Source: Alloyangia pacifica (GTDB taxonomy: Bacteria; Pseudomonadota; Alphaproteobacteria; Rhodobacterales; Rhodobacteraceae). Taken from it: a stretch of 64,000 nucleotides of DNA. The position numbers and the translations under genes are program-made. Below the pieces are notes generated by a model. It searched no databases. It was not told the origin of the DNA and saw only the letters and a list, made by a program, of their open reading frames with translations. Positions 45,091 through 54,579 of this stretch are shown here, one piece after another. Position 1 is the first letter of the stretch; every line of letters begins with the position of its first letter. Location: positions 1,256,001 to 1,320,000 of the forward strand of contig NZ_CP022189.1 of assembly GCF_003111685.1 (NCBI RefSeq). Reading direction: 5' to 3'.

Positions 45091-45387
45091 ATGATCGTCT
45101 GCCACTGCATGGGTATCTCGGATCGCGACATACATGCGGCGATCGACTGGATGCGGCACTCCGACCCGCAGACGATCATCACGCCCGGAAAAATTTACCA
45201 CGCCTTGGGTAAAGCTGCCGATTGCGGGGGGTGCATGCCGCTGTTCTTGCAAACCATGCGACGCAACGACAATCTGGAGGTACCCATGCACCTGCGCAAC
45301 CTGCGCGGAGGCAGATCAACACAGGAAGGCGCTTATGAAGGGCGACGAGAAAGTCATCGAGTACCTCAACAAGGCACTGCGTTCTGA
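45091..45387 (+). CDS. bfd: Bacterioferritin-associated ferredoxin (BFD-like [2Fe-2S])
   Basis: 98 aa. Four cysteines ligate the cluster: Cys4 and Cys6 ([10 protein letters not shown]), Cys45 and Cys48 (ADCGGCMP). Bfd reduces ferric iron inside bacterioferritin so it can leave. Family proteins stop about residue 70-77; this one runs on for about 20 more codons and overlaps bfr by 53 bp in another frame, so the tail ([18 protein letters not shown]) is probably a consequence of a lost stop codon. Confidence 0.88.
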   Translation: MIVCHCMGISDRDIHAAIDWMRHSDPQTIITPGKIYHALGKAADCGGCMPLFLQTMRRNDNLEVPMHLRNLRGGRSTQEGAYEGRRESHRVPQQGTAF

Positions 45388-45820
45388 ACTCACCGCGGTC
45401 AGCCAGTACTGGCTGCACTACCGGCTGCAGGAGGACTGGGGTCTTGGCCACATGGCCAAGAAGAGCCGCGAGGAAAGCATCGAGGAGATGCACCATGCGG
45501 ACAAGCTGATCACCCGGATCATCTTCCTCGGCGGTCACCCGAACCTGCAGAAGCTCGACCCGCTGCGCATCGGCCAGACTCCCAAGGAGACGCTCGAGGC
45601 CGATCTCGCCGCCGAGCAAGAAGCCCGCGCGCTCTACAAGGAAGCCCGCGAGTACTGCAATTCCGCCGGCGACTACGTCACGATGAAACTCTTCGAGGAG
45701 TTGCTGATGGACGAGGAAGGGCATATCGACTTCCTCGAGACACAGTTGGACCTCTACGAAAAGCTCGGAGAAGAACGCTATGCGCTTCTCAACGCGTCCA
45801 AGATGGACGAAGCCGAGTAG
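45335..45820 (+). CDS. bfr: Bacterioferritin
   Basis: 161 aa, the iron-storage 24-mer with heme at subunit interfaces. All ligands can be placed: ferroxidase Glu18, Glu51, His54, Glu94, Glu127 and His130, and heme ligand Met52 (IEEMHHADK). ATG 45335 ([20 protein letters not shown]) is the canonical start and lies inside bfd. Its end overlaps the di-heme protein gene by 41 bp. Confidence 0.95.
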   Translation: MKGDEKVIEYLNKALRSELTAVSQYWLHYRLQEDWGLGHMAKKSREESIEEMHHADKLITRIIFLGGHPNLQKLDPLRIGQTPKETLEADLAAEQEARALYKEAREYCNSAGDYVTMKLFEELLMDEEGHIDFLETQLDLYEKLGEERYALLNASKMDEAE

Positions 45821-47354
45821 CCTCGCGCTCTGCGCCGTCCTCGCGGGCGGCGCGTCCCTTGTTGCCGAGGGCTCACCCGCTGACGGGACAGCGCCCGGGC
45901 TGCAGGACCTGCATCTTCACATCCTTCCCCGCACCGAGGACGAGACCAAGCGCATCGCCGCGGTGACCGCCTGGGCGCAGGACTTCTCGGCCCCCGAGCA
46001 GTTCGAGGAACTGCCCGCAGGGGCGGCCACCGTGCGCCCTTTGCGCAGTGCCGAGGCCTTTTCGCAGCCCTCGGGCAACATGGAGTTCGACCGCGAGCTC
46101 GAGTTCAAGGTGGGCAACGGGCTCTTTCGCAAGCTCTGGGTGTCCTCGCCCTCGTCGACCCGCGCCTCGGACGGGCTGGGGCCGCTCTACAACGCGCGCG
46201 GCTGCCAGAACTGCCACTTGAAGGACGGGCGCGGCCATCCGCCCGCGGGGCCGGACGACGGCGCGGTGTCGATCTTCCTGCGGGTCTCGGTGCCCGCCGA
46301 TCCCGGTGCCGAGATGCCGCGGATCGCCGAGTGGATCGCCACTGACCCCGACCCGGTCTACGGCAACCAGATTCAGGATTTCGCCACCGTCGGGCAGGGC
46401 GGCGAGGCCCGCTTCGAGGTGAGCTACGAGGAACGCCCGGTGCCGCTTTCGGGCGGCGAGAGCGCCTCGCTGCGGGTGCCCAGCTACGCGGCGGGTGATC
46501 TCGCCTATGGCCCGCTCGGCGAAGGCGCCATGCTCAGCCCGCGCGTCGCGCCGCAGATGATCGGCCTCGGCCTGCTCGAGGCGATCCCGGCGCGGGACAT
46601 CCTCGCGCTGGCCGACCCCGAGGACGCGGATGGCGATGGCATTTCCGGCCGAGCCGCGATTGTCTGGTCGCTGGAGCACGATGCCCCCATGCTTGGGCGC
46701 TTTGGTCACAAGGCGGGGATGGCGACGATCCGCGAGCAATCCTCGGCAGCCTTTGCCGGCGACATCGGCATCTCGACACCGCTGCATCCCGACAAGTGGG
46801 GCGATTGCACCGCCGCACAGACCGCCTGCCGCGCGGCGCCGGGGGGCGACGATCCCGAGCGCGGCGGCTTCGAGGCGGATAACACGGCGCTTGAGCTGGT
46901 CACCTTCTACAGCCGCAACCTCGGCGTGCCGGCGCGGCGCGACGTGGACGACCCGCAAGTGCTGGAGGGCAAGCGCGTCTTCTACGAGACCGGCTGCCCC
47001 GCCTGTCACACCCCGAAATTCGTCACCCACAGGCTCGACGCTCAGCCCGAGCAGAGCTTCCAGCTTATCTGGCCCTATTCCGACATGCTGCTGCATGACA
47101 TGGGCGAGGGGTTGGCGGACCATCGCCCCGAGGGCCGCGCCACGGGGCGCGAATGGCGCACCGCGCCGCTCTGGGGCATCGGCCTCACCCAGCGGGTGAG
47201 CGGCCACACCACCTATCTGCACGACGGACGGGCCCGCAGCCTGCTGGAGGCGATCCTTTGGCATGGCGGCGAGGCCGAAACGCAGCGTGGCAAGGTGGTT
47301 TCCATGGTGCCGGCGGACCGCGCGGCGCTGATCCGGTATCTGGAGAGTTTGTGA
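45780..47354 (+). CDS. Di-heme oxidoreductase (DUF1111 / DHOR family), periplasmic c-type cytochrome
   Basis: 524 aa exported protein with signal peptide (about 1-29). Two heme c sites: CQNCH at 142-146 and CPACH near residue 405. The family (formerly DUF1111, 'thiol oxidoreductase') regularly accompanies imelysins and may handle periplasmic iron redox. Calcium-type [15 protein letters not shown] motif near 278. ATG 45780 lies inside bfr (41-bp overlap), with GGAGAAGAA upstream. It needs the Ccm machinery encoded at 3.6-6.4 kb and elsewhere. Confidence 0.88.
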   Translation: MRFSTRPRWTKPSSLALCAVLAGGASLVAEGSPADGTAPGLQDLHLHILPRTEDETKRIAAVTAWAQDFSAPEQFEELPAGAATVRPLRSAEAFSQPSGNMEFDRELEFKVGNGLFRKLWVSSPSSTRASDGLGPLYNARGCQNCHLKDGRGHPPAGPDDGAVSIFLRVSVPADPGAEMPRIAEWIATDPDPVYGNQIQDFATVGQGGEARFEVSYEERPVPLSGGESASLRVPSYAAGDLAYGPLGEGAMLSPRVAPQMIGLGLLEAIPARDILALADPEDADGDGISGRAAIVWSLEHDAPMLGRFGHKAGMATIREQSSAAFAGDIGISTPLHPDKWGDCTAAQTACRAAPGGDDPERGGFEADNTALELVTFYSRNLGVPARRDVDDPQVLEGKRVFYETGCPACHTPKFVTHRLDAQPEQSFQLIWPYSDMLLHDMGEGLADHRPEGRATGREWRTAPLWGIGLTQRVSGHTTYLHDGRARSLLEAILWHGGEAETQRGKVVSMVPADRAALIRYLESL

Positions 47355-48362
47355 ATGAAGATCTGCCTGACCCTTTGCGCCGCCCTTCTGGCGGTGCCCC
47401 TTGCCGCGCCGCTTGCCGCCCCTGCCGGAGCCGGTGTGCCCGAGGCCCTGAGCGCGCATATCCTGCCCGCCTTCGCCGGCTTCGCGCAGGCCACCGAAAC
47501 GCTCGCCGGTGCGGCGCAGGCCGATTGCACCGCCGCGTCGCTGCAGGACCCCTGGATGCATGCCTTCGACATGTGGAACGCGGTGGCCGATATCCACATC
47601 GGCCCTTCCGAGACTGGGGCCCTGCCCGTGGCCTTCTGGCCCGACAGCCGCGGCTTCACCCCCAAGACGCTGAAGCGGCTGATCGCGGGCGAGGAAGAGA
47701 TCGGCCGCGATCCGGTGGCCTACGGCGATGTCTCGATCGCCGCGCGCGGGCTCTACCCGCTGGAGTATATGCTCTACGATCCGGAGTTCTCGGACTACGA
47801 GAAGGGCAGCTATGCCTGCACGCTGGTGCAGACCATGACCCGCGATCTGGCCCGGCAGGCTGCGTCTCTGGATGCCGGCTGGGAGGGGCAGTTCGCCGAC
47901 GTGCTGCGCACCGCCGGGCAGGAGGGCAACGCCACCTACATGGCCGAGGACGAAGCGATCCGGGCGCTCTACACGCAGATCCTTACCGGGCTCGAGTTCA
48001 CCGCCGACACCCGCCTTGGAAGGCCCCTCGGCACCTTCGAGCGGCCGCGCCCGACCCGCGCCGAGGCCTGGCGCTCGGGCCGCAGCCTGCGCAATGTGCT
48101 GCAGGATTCGCAGGGCGCCTACGACATGGCTGCCGCGCTGGCTGATTGGGAGCTTCCGCAGAGCAAGGCGGCGCTTGAGCGGCTGTACGAGCTGGCGCAG
48201 CGGGTCGAAGATCCGAGCTTCCAGAAGGTCGACGACCCGACGGAGCGCCTGCATGTGGAGATCCTCCAGCAGCAGGTGCGCGCCCTGAGCGATGCGTTGG
48301 AGCTCGAGATCGGCACGCGGCTCGGCATCCAGCCGGGCTTCAATTCGGGCGACGGGGACTGA
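47355..48362 (+). CDS. Second imelysin-family protein, motif variant
   Basis: 335 aa, signal peptide to about residue 26. Imelysin fold judged from MHAFDMWNAVADIHIGP near residue 68 and the helix ARGLYPLEYMLYD. At that point the GxHxxE motif of the first imelysin reads GLYPLE (132-137): His is replaced by Tyr. Either this copy binds metal differently or serves as a partner. ATG follows the stop of the di-heme gene directly (no gap), and DUF1513 starts 4 bp after its stop. Confidence 0.85.
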   Translation: MKICLTLCAALLAVPLAAPLAAPAGAGVPEALSAHILPAFAGFAQATETLAGAAQADCTAASLQDPWMHAFDMWNAVADIHIGPSETGALPVAFWPDSRGFTPKTLKRLIAGEEEIGRDPVAYGDVSIAARGLYPLEYMLYDPEFSDYEKGSYACTLVQTMTRDLARQAASLDAGWEGQFADVLRTAGQEGNATYMAEDEAIRALYTQILTGLEFTADTRLGRPLGTFERPRPTRAEAWRSGRSLRNVLQDSQGAYDMAAALADWELPQSKAALERLYELAQRVEDPSFQKVDDPTERLHVEILQQQVRALSDALELEIGTRLGIQPGFNSGDGD

Positions 48363-48366
48363 TCAC

Positions 48367-49443
48367 ATGACAACACGGCGCTCTTTCATCGCCAGCCTTC
48401 TGGCCGTCTCTGCCACCCCCGCGACCGGCTGGGCGGCGGTGGGCGATCCCAGCTATCTGGCGGCGGCAAGGCAGGCCGACGGCAGTTTCGTTCTCGTCGG
48501 CCTGCGCGAGGGCGGCGAGGAGGCCTTCCGCGTGCCGCTGCCCGCGCGCGGCCATGCCGCCTGCGCCCATCCCACCCGCGCCGAGGCCGTGGGCTTTGCC
48601 CGCCGCCCGGGCACCTACGCGCTGGTCATTGACTGCACGTCGGGCGAAGTGCTGCACGAGCTGAGTGCCCCCGACGGCCACAGCTTCAACGGCCACGGGG
48701 CATTCTCGGCCGACGGCACGGTGCTCTTCACCTCCGAGCAGGTGGCCGAGGGCAGCGCCGGGCGCGTCGGCATCTGGGACGTGGAGGCGGGCTACCGGCG
48801 GGTCTCGGATTTCCCGACCCATGGCCTTGGCCCGCATGAGCTGCGGCTGATGCCGGACGGGCAGAGCCTCGTCATCGCCAATGGCGGCATCCAGACCGAT
48901 GCCTTCGACCGCAATCAGCTCAACATCGACACGATGCAGCCGAACCTCGCCTACGTGGGCCTTGACGGCGCGCTCTTGGAGATGGTCGAACTCGCGCCCG
49001 AGCTGCAGCAGAACTCGATCCGGCACCTCGCGCTGCGGCCCGACGGGCTGGTGGGCTTCTGCATGCAGTGGCAGGGCGAGGCGGGGGCGGCGACGCCGCT
49101 TCTGGGGCTGCACCGCCGGGGCGAGGCGCCGGTGCTCTGCGACGCGCCGCTCGAGGATGAGCTGGTGATGAAGGGCTACGCGGGCAGCGTCGCCTTCGCC
49201 GGCGAAGGGCGCGAGATCGCCATCACCTCGCCGCGCGGCGGCCGGATGCACCGCTTTTCGGAGACGGGCGATTTTCTCGGGGCGGTGTCGCGCACGGATG
49301 TTTGCGGGCTGGCAACCCACGACGGCGGGTACATGGCCAGCGACGGGCTCGGCGGGCTGATGCTGGTGCAGGGCGAGACGCCGAAGCCGCTGCGCCGGGC
49401 GGAGGTGGCTTGGGACAATCACCTGGTCCGTATCTCAGGGTGA
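48367..49443 (+). CDS. DUF1513 beta-propeller-like protein, Tat-exported
   Basis: 358 aa. The start MTTRRSFIASLLAVSA carries the twin-arginine pattern, so it is probably exported folded through Tat. The rest has repeated beta-propeller-like blades (GHGAFSADGTVLFTSE, GLGPHELRLMPDGQSLVIAN, GSVAFAGEGREIAITSPRGG). DUF1513 proteins almost always close imelysin/di-heme operons; no activity is known. A strong terminator follows 76 bp after the stop. Confidence 0.86.
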   Translation: MTTRRSFIASLLAVSATPATGWAAVGDPSYLAAARQADGSFVLVGLREGGEEAFRVPLPARGHAACAHPTRAEAVGFARRPGTYALVIDCTSGEVLHELSAPDGHSFNGHGAFSADGTVLFTSEQVAEGSAGRVGIWDVEAGYRRVSDFPTHGLGPHELRLMPDGQSLVIANGGIQTDAFDRNQLNIDTMQPNLAYVGLDGALLEMVELAPELQQNSIRHLALRPDGLVGFCMQWQGEAGAATPLLGLHRRGEAPVLCDAPLEDELVMKGYAGSVAFAGEGREIAITSPRGGRMHRFSETGDFLGAVSRTDVCGLATHDGGYMASDGLGGLMLVQGETPKPLRRAEVAWDNHLVRISG

Positions 49444-49518
49444 ACCCGTGCGCCCGATGGCTTTGACCTGGGGTCGGCTGGGGCTGGGCTGGCCCGGGCG
49501 GGTGCAGCCCAAAATGAA

Positions 49519-49543
49519 AAAGCGGGCCGCAATGGCCCGCTTT
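49519..49543. terminator. Bidirectional terminator between the iron operon and the peroxiredoxin gene
   Basis: A 10-bp perfect inverted repeat, 49519-49528 with 49534-49543 (AAAGCGGGCC/GGCCCGCTTT), loop GCAAT. A-rich on the left, T-rich on the right, so it works for both convergent transcripts. Confidence 0.85.
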
Positions 49544-49565
49544 CCGCATCGCTTCGGCGAAGGGC

Positions 49566-50114
49566 TTACGCCGCCGCTTCGCTCTTTGCGTTCGCCAGGT
49601 ACTCCAGCAGGTTTTCCGGGCTCGACACGCCGTAGGGATCCTCGCCGTGGTTGTCGCACAGGCCCGGCTCCTCGAACCATGCCTCGACCACGCCGTCGTC
49701 GATGATCGCCGCATAGCGCCAGGAGCGCATACCGAAGCCCAGGTTGTCCTTGTTCACCAGCATGCCGATGCGGCGGGTGAACTCGCCCGAGCCGTCGGGG
49801 ATCACCTTGACCGCATCAAGGTTCTGCGATTTCGCCCATTGGTTCATCACGAAGCTGTCGTTGACCGACATGCAGTAGATCTCGTCGATGCCCTGCGCGC
49901 GGAAGGTCTCGGCGTTCTTCTCGAAGCCGGGCAGCTGGTAGGTCGAGCAGGTCGGGGTGAAGGCGCCCGGCAGCGAGAAGAGGATCACCCGCTTGCCCTT
50001 GAAGTAATCCGCCGTGGTCATGTCCTGCCAGCGGAAGGGGTTCGGGCCTTCGAGGGACTCGTCGCGGACGCGGGTACGGAAGGTGACATTGGGCAGCGCA
50101 ACGCCGGTTCTCAT
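49566..50114 (-). CDS. Peroxiredoxin, Prx5 family
   Basis: 182 aa. The peroxidatic Cys56 is in PGAFTPTCS; Prx5 features [20 protein letters not shown] and [19 protein letters not shown] are clear. Reduces hydrogen and alkyl peroxides with a thiol reductant. No fused glutaredoxin domain. Convergent with the iron operon, a fitting neighbour but transcribed separately. ATG 50114 has AAAGGACACC upstream. Confidence 0.93.
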   Translation of the reverse strand: MRTGVALPNVTFRTRVRDESLEGPNPFRWQDMTTADYFKGKRVILFSLPGAFTPTCSTYQLPGFEKNAETFRAQGIDEIYCMSVNDSFVMNQWAKSQNLDAVKVIPDGSGEFTRRIGMLVNKDNLGFGMRSWRYAAIIDDGVVEAWFEEPGLCDNHGEDPYGVSSPENLLEYLANAKSEAAA

Positions 50115-50395
50115 TCTGGTGTCCTTTCAGAAACAATCAAAGTCGGGTCTCTTCCCTTGAGGTGGGGATAGGAGGGCCGAGCGGCGGGCGCAAGCAGAAG
50201 CCTGGGGTTGCGGCGCCGGCGGGCCCGGAATGGCCGCGGCCTGCCCGCCGATTGCGCTTTGCGCAGGATCGGCGTAGGGGAGGCGGCGATACGTGCAGTC
50301 CCGGCGGCGGGACCGAACCGGGGGCGGGGCTGGAACCTCTCGCGGAAGAGGTCTATCCTCCGGGGCAACCTGACCCACATCGCGGGGGAAACGCT

Positions 50396-51346
50396 TTGCG
50401 AGACCTGAAGATCCCGGCGCAGCGCCATCCGGAGAAGGCGCATCGTCCCGACAATGCCCAGCCCAAGAAACCGGACTGGATTCGCGTGAAGGCGCCCGGC
50501 GGCGCGGGCTACAACGAAACCCGCCGCATCATGCGCGAGAACAAGCTCGTCACCGTCTGCGAAGAGGCCGGCTGCCCCAACGTGGGCGAATGCTGGAGCC
50601 AGGGCCACGCGACCATGATGATCATGGGCGATATCTGCACCCGTGGCTGCACCTTCTGCAACATCGCGACCGGCCGTCCCGAGACGCTCGACGTCTTCGA
50701 GCCCGGCCGGGTTGCCGACTCGGTTGCCAAGCTGGGCCTGAACCACGTGGTGATCACCTCGGTGGACCGCGACGATCTCGACGACGGCGGGGCCGAGCAT
50801 TTTGCCCAGACCATCCGCGCGATCCGGCACCGCTCGCCCGAGACCACCATCGAAATCCTGACGCCCGACTTCCTCAAGTCCAAGCCCGGCGCGCTGGAGA
50901 TCGTGGTCGCTGCCCGCCCCGACGTGTTCAACCACAACCTCGAGACCGTGCCCGGCCTCTATCCTACCGTGCGCCCCGGCGCGCGTTACTTCCACTCGCT
51001 GCGCCTGCTGCAGCGGGTCAAGGAGATGGACCCGCATATCTTCACCAAGTCCGGCATCATGGTCGGCCTCGGCGAGGAGCGTCAGCAGGTCGTGCAGGTG
51101 ATGGACGACATGCGCGCCGCCGACATCGACTTCCTGACCATCGGCCAATACCTGCAGCCGACGCCGAAGCACCACCGGGTGGACCGCTTCGTCACCCCGG
51201 ACGAATTTGCTTCCTACGAGAAGGCGGCCTTCGGCAAGGGGTTCCTGATGGTCTCGGCGACGCCGCTGACCCGCTCGAGCTACCACGCCGGCGACGACTT
51301 CGCCCGCCTGCGCGCCGCCCGCGAGGCGAAACTCGCCAACGGCTGA
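50396..51346 (+). CDS. lipA: Lipoyl synthase
   Basis: 316 aa radical-SAM enzyme that inserts two sulfurs into octanoyl groups on lipoyl domains. Both clusters are visible: auxiliary [12 protein letters not shown] (Cys55, 60, 66) and radical-[11 protein letters not shown] (Cys81, 85, 88); the C-terminal [10 protein letters not shown] is standard. The start is a TTG at 50396 with GGGGGAAA upstream. It gives [20 protein letters not shown] as expected for alphaproteobacterial LipA; in-frame ATG starts much further upstream add an implausible 78 residues. Confidence 0.95.
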   Translation: MRDLKIPAQRHPEKAHRPDNAQPKKPDWIRVKAPGGAGYNETRRIMRENKLVTVCEEAGCPNVGECWSQGHATMMIMGDICTRGCTFCNIATGRPETLDVFEPGRVADSVAKLGLNHVVITSVDRDDLDDGGAEHFAQTIRAIRHRSPETTIEILTPDFLKSKPGALEIVVAARPDVFNHNLETVPGLYPTVRPGARYFHSLRLLQRVKEMDPHIFTKSGIMVGLGEERQQVVQVMDDMRAADIDFLTIGQYLQPTPKHHRVDRFVTPDEFASYEKAAFGKGFLMVSATPLTRSSYHAGDDFARLRAAREAKLANG

Positions 51347-51377
51347 AGCGCCGGGCAGCGATTTCGAAAGACAGGGA

Positions 51378-51407
51378 GGGGCGGGGCCGAAAGGCCGCGC
51401 CCCTTTT
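51378..51407 (+). terminator. Terminator after lipA
   Basis: An 11-bp stem with one internal mismatch, 51378-51388 with 51393-51403, GAAA tetraloop, then TTTT at 51404-51407; 32 bp past the lipA stop. A textbook intrinsic terminator. Confidence 0.85.
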
Positions 51408-51527
51408 CCTTTTGCCTGCTCCTTTGGCCTGCCAGCCACAGGAAAGCACCCGATATCCCCTGCAATTCGCTGCGGGGCCAATAGACCCGCGAACTTCACA
51501 GACGGTTAATTGGCAGGGGCGCGACTA

Positions 51528-51956
51528 TTATCTTTCGCAGACGAGATCTCTCACGATGGATAGGTCGGTATATCTGTCGTAAAGCGTGATCATATAGCGG
51601 ACGCTGGACATTGCCTTCTGGTCGCCATGCGACAGCGGATTGCGCGAGAAAGCGCCAAATACTGTCCCGGTGGCGTCGACCACGACAAGCCCGGCGCCTT
51701 TCGCGTTCCAGGGGCTGTCCGGGCTGTATTTCGAGCCGAAGGGGCCATGGATGTTCCAGAGGCTTTTCGACAGGTGGCGCGAGCCATAGCTGCCCGTCTC
51801 GTTGCAGATGGAGTCCGGTTCCTGCGGGGCGCACGTCAGGCAGCCAGCAAATCTGCTCTGCGTGTCCGCGTCAAAGAGCAGGAGGTCGATGTCTTTCGCT
51901 TCGACGAAGGAGGCCGCAAACATGAACAGGAGCGGCAAAATCTTTAATATGGCCAT
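51528..51956 (-). CDS. Secreted hypothetical protein with 16-residue repeats
   Basis: 142 aa. A signal peptide (cleavage near FVEAK, residue 20) is followed by LLLFDADTQSRFAGCLTC and then a repeat with an exact 16-residue period: SICNETGSYGSRHLSK (49-64), SLWNIHGPFGSKYSPD (65-80), SPWNAKG (81-87). Four Cys remain in the mature part (39, 42, 51, 140). I recall proteins of this pattern from diverse proteobacteria, with no known function. ATG 51956 was preferred to 51986, which precedes a Cys-rich lead. Base composition around its start is distinctly more AT-rich than its neighbours, suggesting transfer. Confidence 0.72.
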   Translation of the reverse strand: MAILKILPLLFMFAASFVEAKDIDLLLFDADTQSRFAGCLTCAPQEPDSICNETGSYGSRHLSKSLWNIHGPFGSKYSPDSPWNAKGAGLVVVDATGTVFGAFSRNPLSHGDQKAMSSVRYMITLYDRYTDLSIVRDLVCER

Positions 51957-52388
51957 GCAACAAAACCCGAGGCACAGAAAACACAAACTAGCTTACCATA
52001 TTAGAATTGGGCCTGACCGCGGGGCTGTCCATATTAATTTGGAAGAATGTGAATTGATATATGGAGTGGCGTAATTTTGCGACGCCGTTCTTGGTATTCA
52101 GGTTGCAACTTTTTGTCGCAGGGCGGAATTGGAGCTGCCTCGGAGTCGGTCTCGCGAGGGGCGGTTCGGGCGGGCGAAGGCAGCTGGAAAGCTTCCTGGG
52201 TGTAAGTATCCGTAACTCCTCCGTAATTCCGATAGATTCCACACCATTGCAGAACCGGGAAATGCCGGGAAACAGCGGCACGGGTCACGTCGCGCAGGAT
52301 CTTCGGTCAGGCTGACCCGCCGCAAGGTCTTTGCGCTCCGCCACCGCGCGTCCTAGGATCCCGAGGTCACGAGGGGAATGGGTGAGAC
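51957..52388. other. 432-bp intergenic stretch, no gene recognised
   Basis: Its left 130 bp are AT-rich compared with the rest of the window and probably hold the promoter of the leftward repeat protein. The remainder contains only short frames without ribosome sites or family resemblance. Confidence 0.5.
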
Positions 52389-53087
52389 ATGCTGATCCGG
52401 GTCGGGGATGATCGCAGCGGGGTCATCGATCTTTTTCTAGCCGGTCTTCTGTCGTCCGTCTCGGGCGCACTGAATGCGGTCGGCTTTCTTATCGCGGGGT
52501 CGTTCACCGCAAATATGACGGGCAATATCTCGGCCTTCGCCGATCACCTCGCAAGCGGCGCGGTCCTGCTGGCGCTGTCCTTCCTGGGGCTGGTGGCGGC
52601 CTTCATCTTCGGCGCGGGCCTGGCGGCGCTGGCGATCCAGACCGGCGAGGCGCGGGGGCGGCGGGGGATCTATGCGCAGGCCATCGCGGTCGAGGGCATG
52701 CTGGTCCTCGCCCTTGGAGCGTTGCTCCTGATCTGGCCCGCCGCGCCGCAGGCGCTGCTGGTCATCGTGCTGAGCTTCGTGATGGGGCTGCAGAACGCGG
52801 TGACGACGATGATCTCGCGGTCACGGGTGCGCACGACGCATGTCTCGGGGATGGCGACCGACATCGGCATCGGGCTGGCGGTGCTCTTCACCAATATCGG
52901 CGCGCGTCGTGACACGCTGGCGAAGCTGCGGCTGCACAGCCTGACGCTGGCCTGCTTCGCGGGGGGCGGCGTGCTGGGCGCCGTGCTCTTCGGCAGCGTC
53001 GGGGCTTGGCTCTTCGCCATCTGTGCCGCGGTGCTCCTGCTGATCTCGGTCCCCGAGGCGCTGCGGGCCCGGCGTGGGTGGGGCTGA
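52389..53087 (+). CDS. YoaK/DUF1275 family membrane protein
   Basis: 232 aa, about six to seven membrane helices. Family landmarks: [21 protein letters not shown] near residue 26 and [20 protein letters not shown] near 136, then [10 protein letters not shown]. Function unknown in the family. It stands alone; the following gene starts 123 bp later. Confidence 0.85.
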   Translation: MLIRVGDDRSGVIDLFLAGLLSSVSGALNAVGFLIAGSFTANMTGNISAFADHLASGAVLLALSFLGLVAAFIFGAGLAALAIQTGEARGRRGIYAQAIAVEGMLVLALGALLLIWPAAPQALLVIVLSFVMGLQNAVTTMISRSRVRTTHVSGMATDIGIGLAVLFTNIGARRDTLAKLRLHSLTLACFAGGGVLGAVLFGSVGAWLFAICAAVLLLISVPEALRARRGWG

Positions 53088-53210
53088 GCCGCCGCGGGAC
53101 TTCAGGTTGTATACGAATGTATTCATTTAATTGCCTGATATAGCAGGATTAATTCCTTTACATTACCTTGGAGCGCGATAGTGTCGCCGCACCATCCCGG
53201 AGCCACCGCA

Positions 53211-54494
53211 ATGCCGCCGATCAAAGACCACCCGCTGCGCTACGAGCTTGCCAACGAGCTTCATGCCCGTCCTTTCCCCTCGCTCGACGTGCCCTGCCGG
53301 GCGGTCTATCTTGCAGTCAAACGCCCGCATGATGCCGCCTCGCGCGATCGCGACGAGGATATCGCGCATCTGATCGAGCTGCTCGACCGCCACGGCGCGC
53401 AGCATCCGAAGCCCGATGCGCGGCACTACGCCGGGCGGATCGGCAAGGCCGAGATCAAGTGGGAGCTGCACACCGAGTTCGTCACCTACACCGCCTTCCT
53501 GCCGGGACTCGGCGATGTGCCCTTCGATCCGCGCGACTTCGGCGTCTTTCCCAAGGACTGGCTCGCGGCGATGCCCGGCGTTCGGATGACCTCGGCGATG
53601 ATCCGCATCGTCGAGCGTCCGGCCGATCCCGCGCGGATCAAGTCCGACCTCGCCGACTGGTTCGTCACCGACAGCGTCGCGGTGAGTTCCATGCTCGACG
53701 GTGCGCTGGTGGCGGCGGGGGATTTCCATATCGACCCGGCGGGACACCAGCGCTTCGCCGTCTTCTCCAGCGAGGGCACCGGCGCGCAGCGGGTGGGGCG
53801 CGTCGTGCAGCGGATCTGCGAGATCGAGGTCTACAAGACCATGGCCATGCTCGGCTTTACCCGGGTCAGCGCGATCCGCGCCGATCTGACGCGGATCGAC
53901 GAAAATCTCACCCGGCTATCCACCGAGATGACCAGCGGCGCCACCCCCGAGGAAGAGGTGCTGAGGGCCTTGCTCGGGGTCTCGGCAGAACTCGAGACGG
54001 TACAGGCGCAAAGTGCCTTCCGTCTTTCCGCCACGGCCGCCTACGAAGCGCTGGTCAACCAGCGTATCTCGGTGCTTCGGGAAGAGCGCTTCGAAGGGCG
54101 GCAGACCTTCCGAGAGTTCATGTCGCGGCGCTTTGATCCGGCCATGCGGACCGTCAAGAGCAGCGAGAAGCGGCTGGCAGAGATGTCGGCGCGGGCGATG
54201 CGGGCGGGCGAGCTTCTGCGCACCAGCGTCGAGGTCAAGCGCTCGGCGCAGAACCAGGAAATCCTCGCCAGCCTCGACCGCCGCGCCGACCAGCAGCTGC
54301 AATTGCAGACCACGGTCGAAGGGCTCTCGGTGGTGGCGATCTCCTATTATGCCGTCTCTCTGGTGGGGTATCTGCTCTACCCGGTTTCCGAGGCGGTGGG
54401 GGTCTCGAAAGGCACGCTCACGGCTCTGGCCGTGGTGCCCGTGGCGCTGCTGGTCTGGGCGGGCGTCCGGCGAATCCGCCATTCGGTGCAATAG
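53211..54494 (+). CDS. DUF3422 family protein, C-terminal membrane anchor
   Basis: 427 aa. The start MPPIKDHPLRYELANELHAR with PFPSLDVP is the DUF3422 signature. Large soluble region, a charged helical stretch at about 280-370 and two membrane helices near the end (about 377-397 and 402-420), so most of it should face the cytoplasm. A GTG at 53181 in the same frame is an alternative start. No known function. Overall plan resembles an oligomeric membrane-tethered protein. Confidence 0.8.
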   Translation: MPPIKDHPLRYELANELHARPFPSLDVPCRAVYLAVKRPHDAASRDRDEDIAHLIELLDRHGAQHPKPDARHYAGRIGKAEIKWELHTEFVTYTAFLPGLGDVPFDPRDFGVFPKDWLAAMPGVRMTSAMIRIVERPADPARIKSDLADWFVTDSVAVSSMLDGALVAAGDFHIDPAGHQRFAVFSSEGTGAQRVGRVVQRICEIEVYKTMAMLGFTRVSAIRADLTRIDENLTRLSTEMTSGATPEEEVLRALLGVSAELETVQAQSAFRLSATAAYEALVNQRISVLREERFEGRQTFREFMSRRFDPAMRTVKSSEKRLAEMSARAMRAGELLRTSVEVKRSAQNQEILASLDRRADQQLQLQTTVEGLSVVAISYYAVSLVGYLLYPVSEAVGVSKGTLTALAVVPVALLVWAGVRRIRHSVQ

Positions 54495-54579
54495 CGGCGA
54501 AAGCGACTTTTCCCGCGAGAGGTTGGCACTTGCCCGCGCTTTGGTCTAAAGCGCAGGCAAGACCGACCCGGAGAGCATC

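Noticed and set aside
50162..50395. An upstream extension of lipA by 78 codons from an ATG
   Set aside because: The added residues are Gly/Arg/Pro-rich and unlike LipA; the TTG at 50396 has a good ribosome site and gives the family N-terminus.
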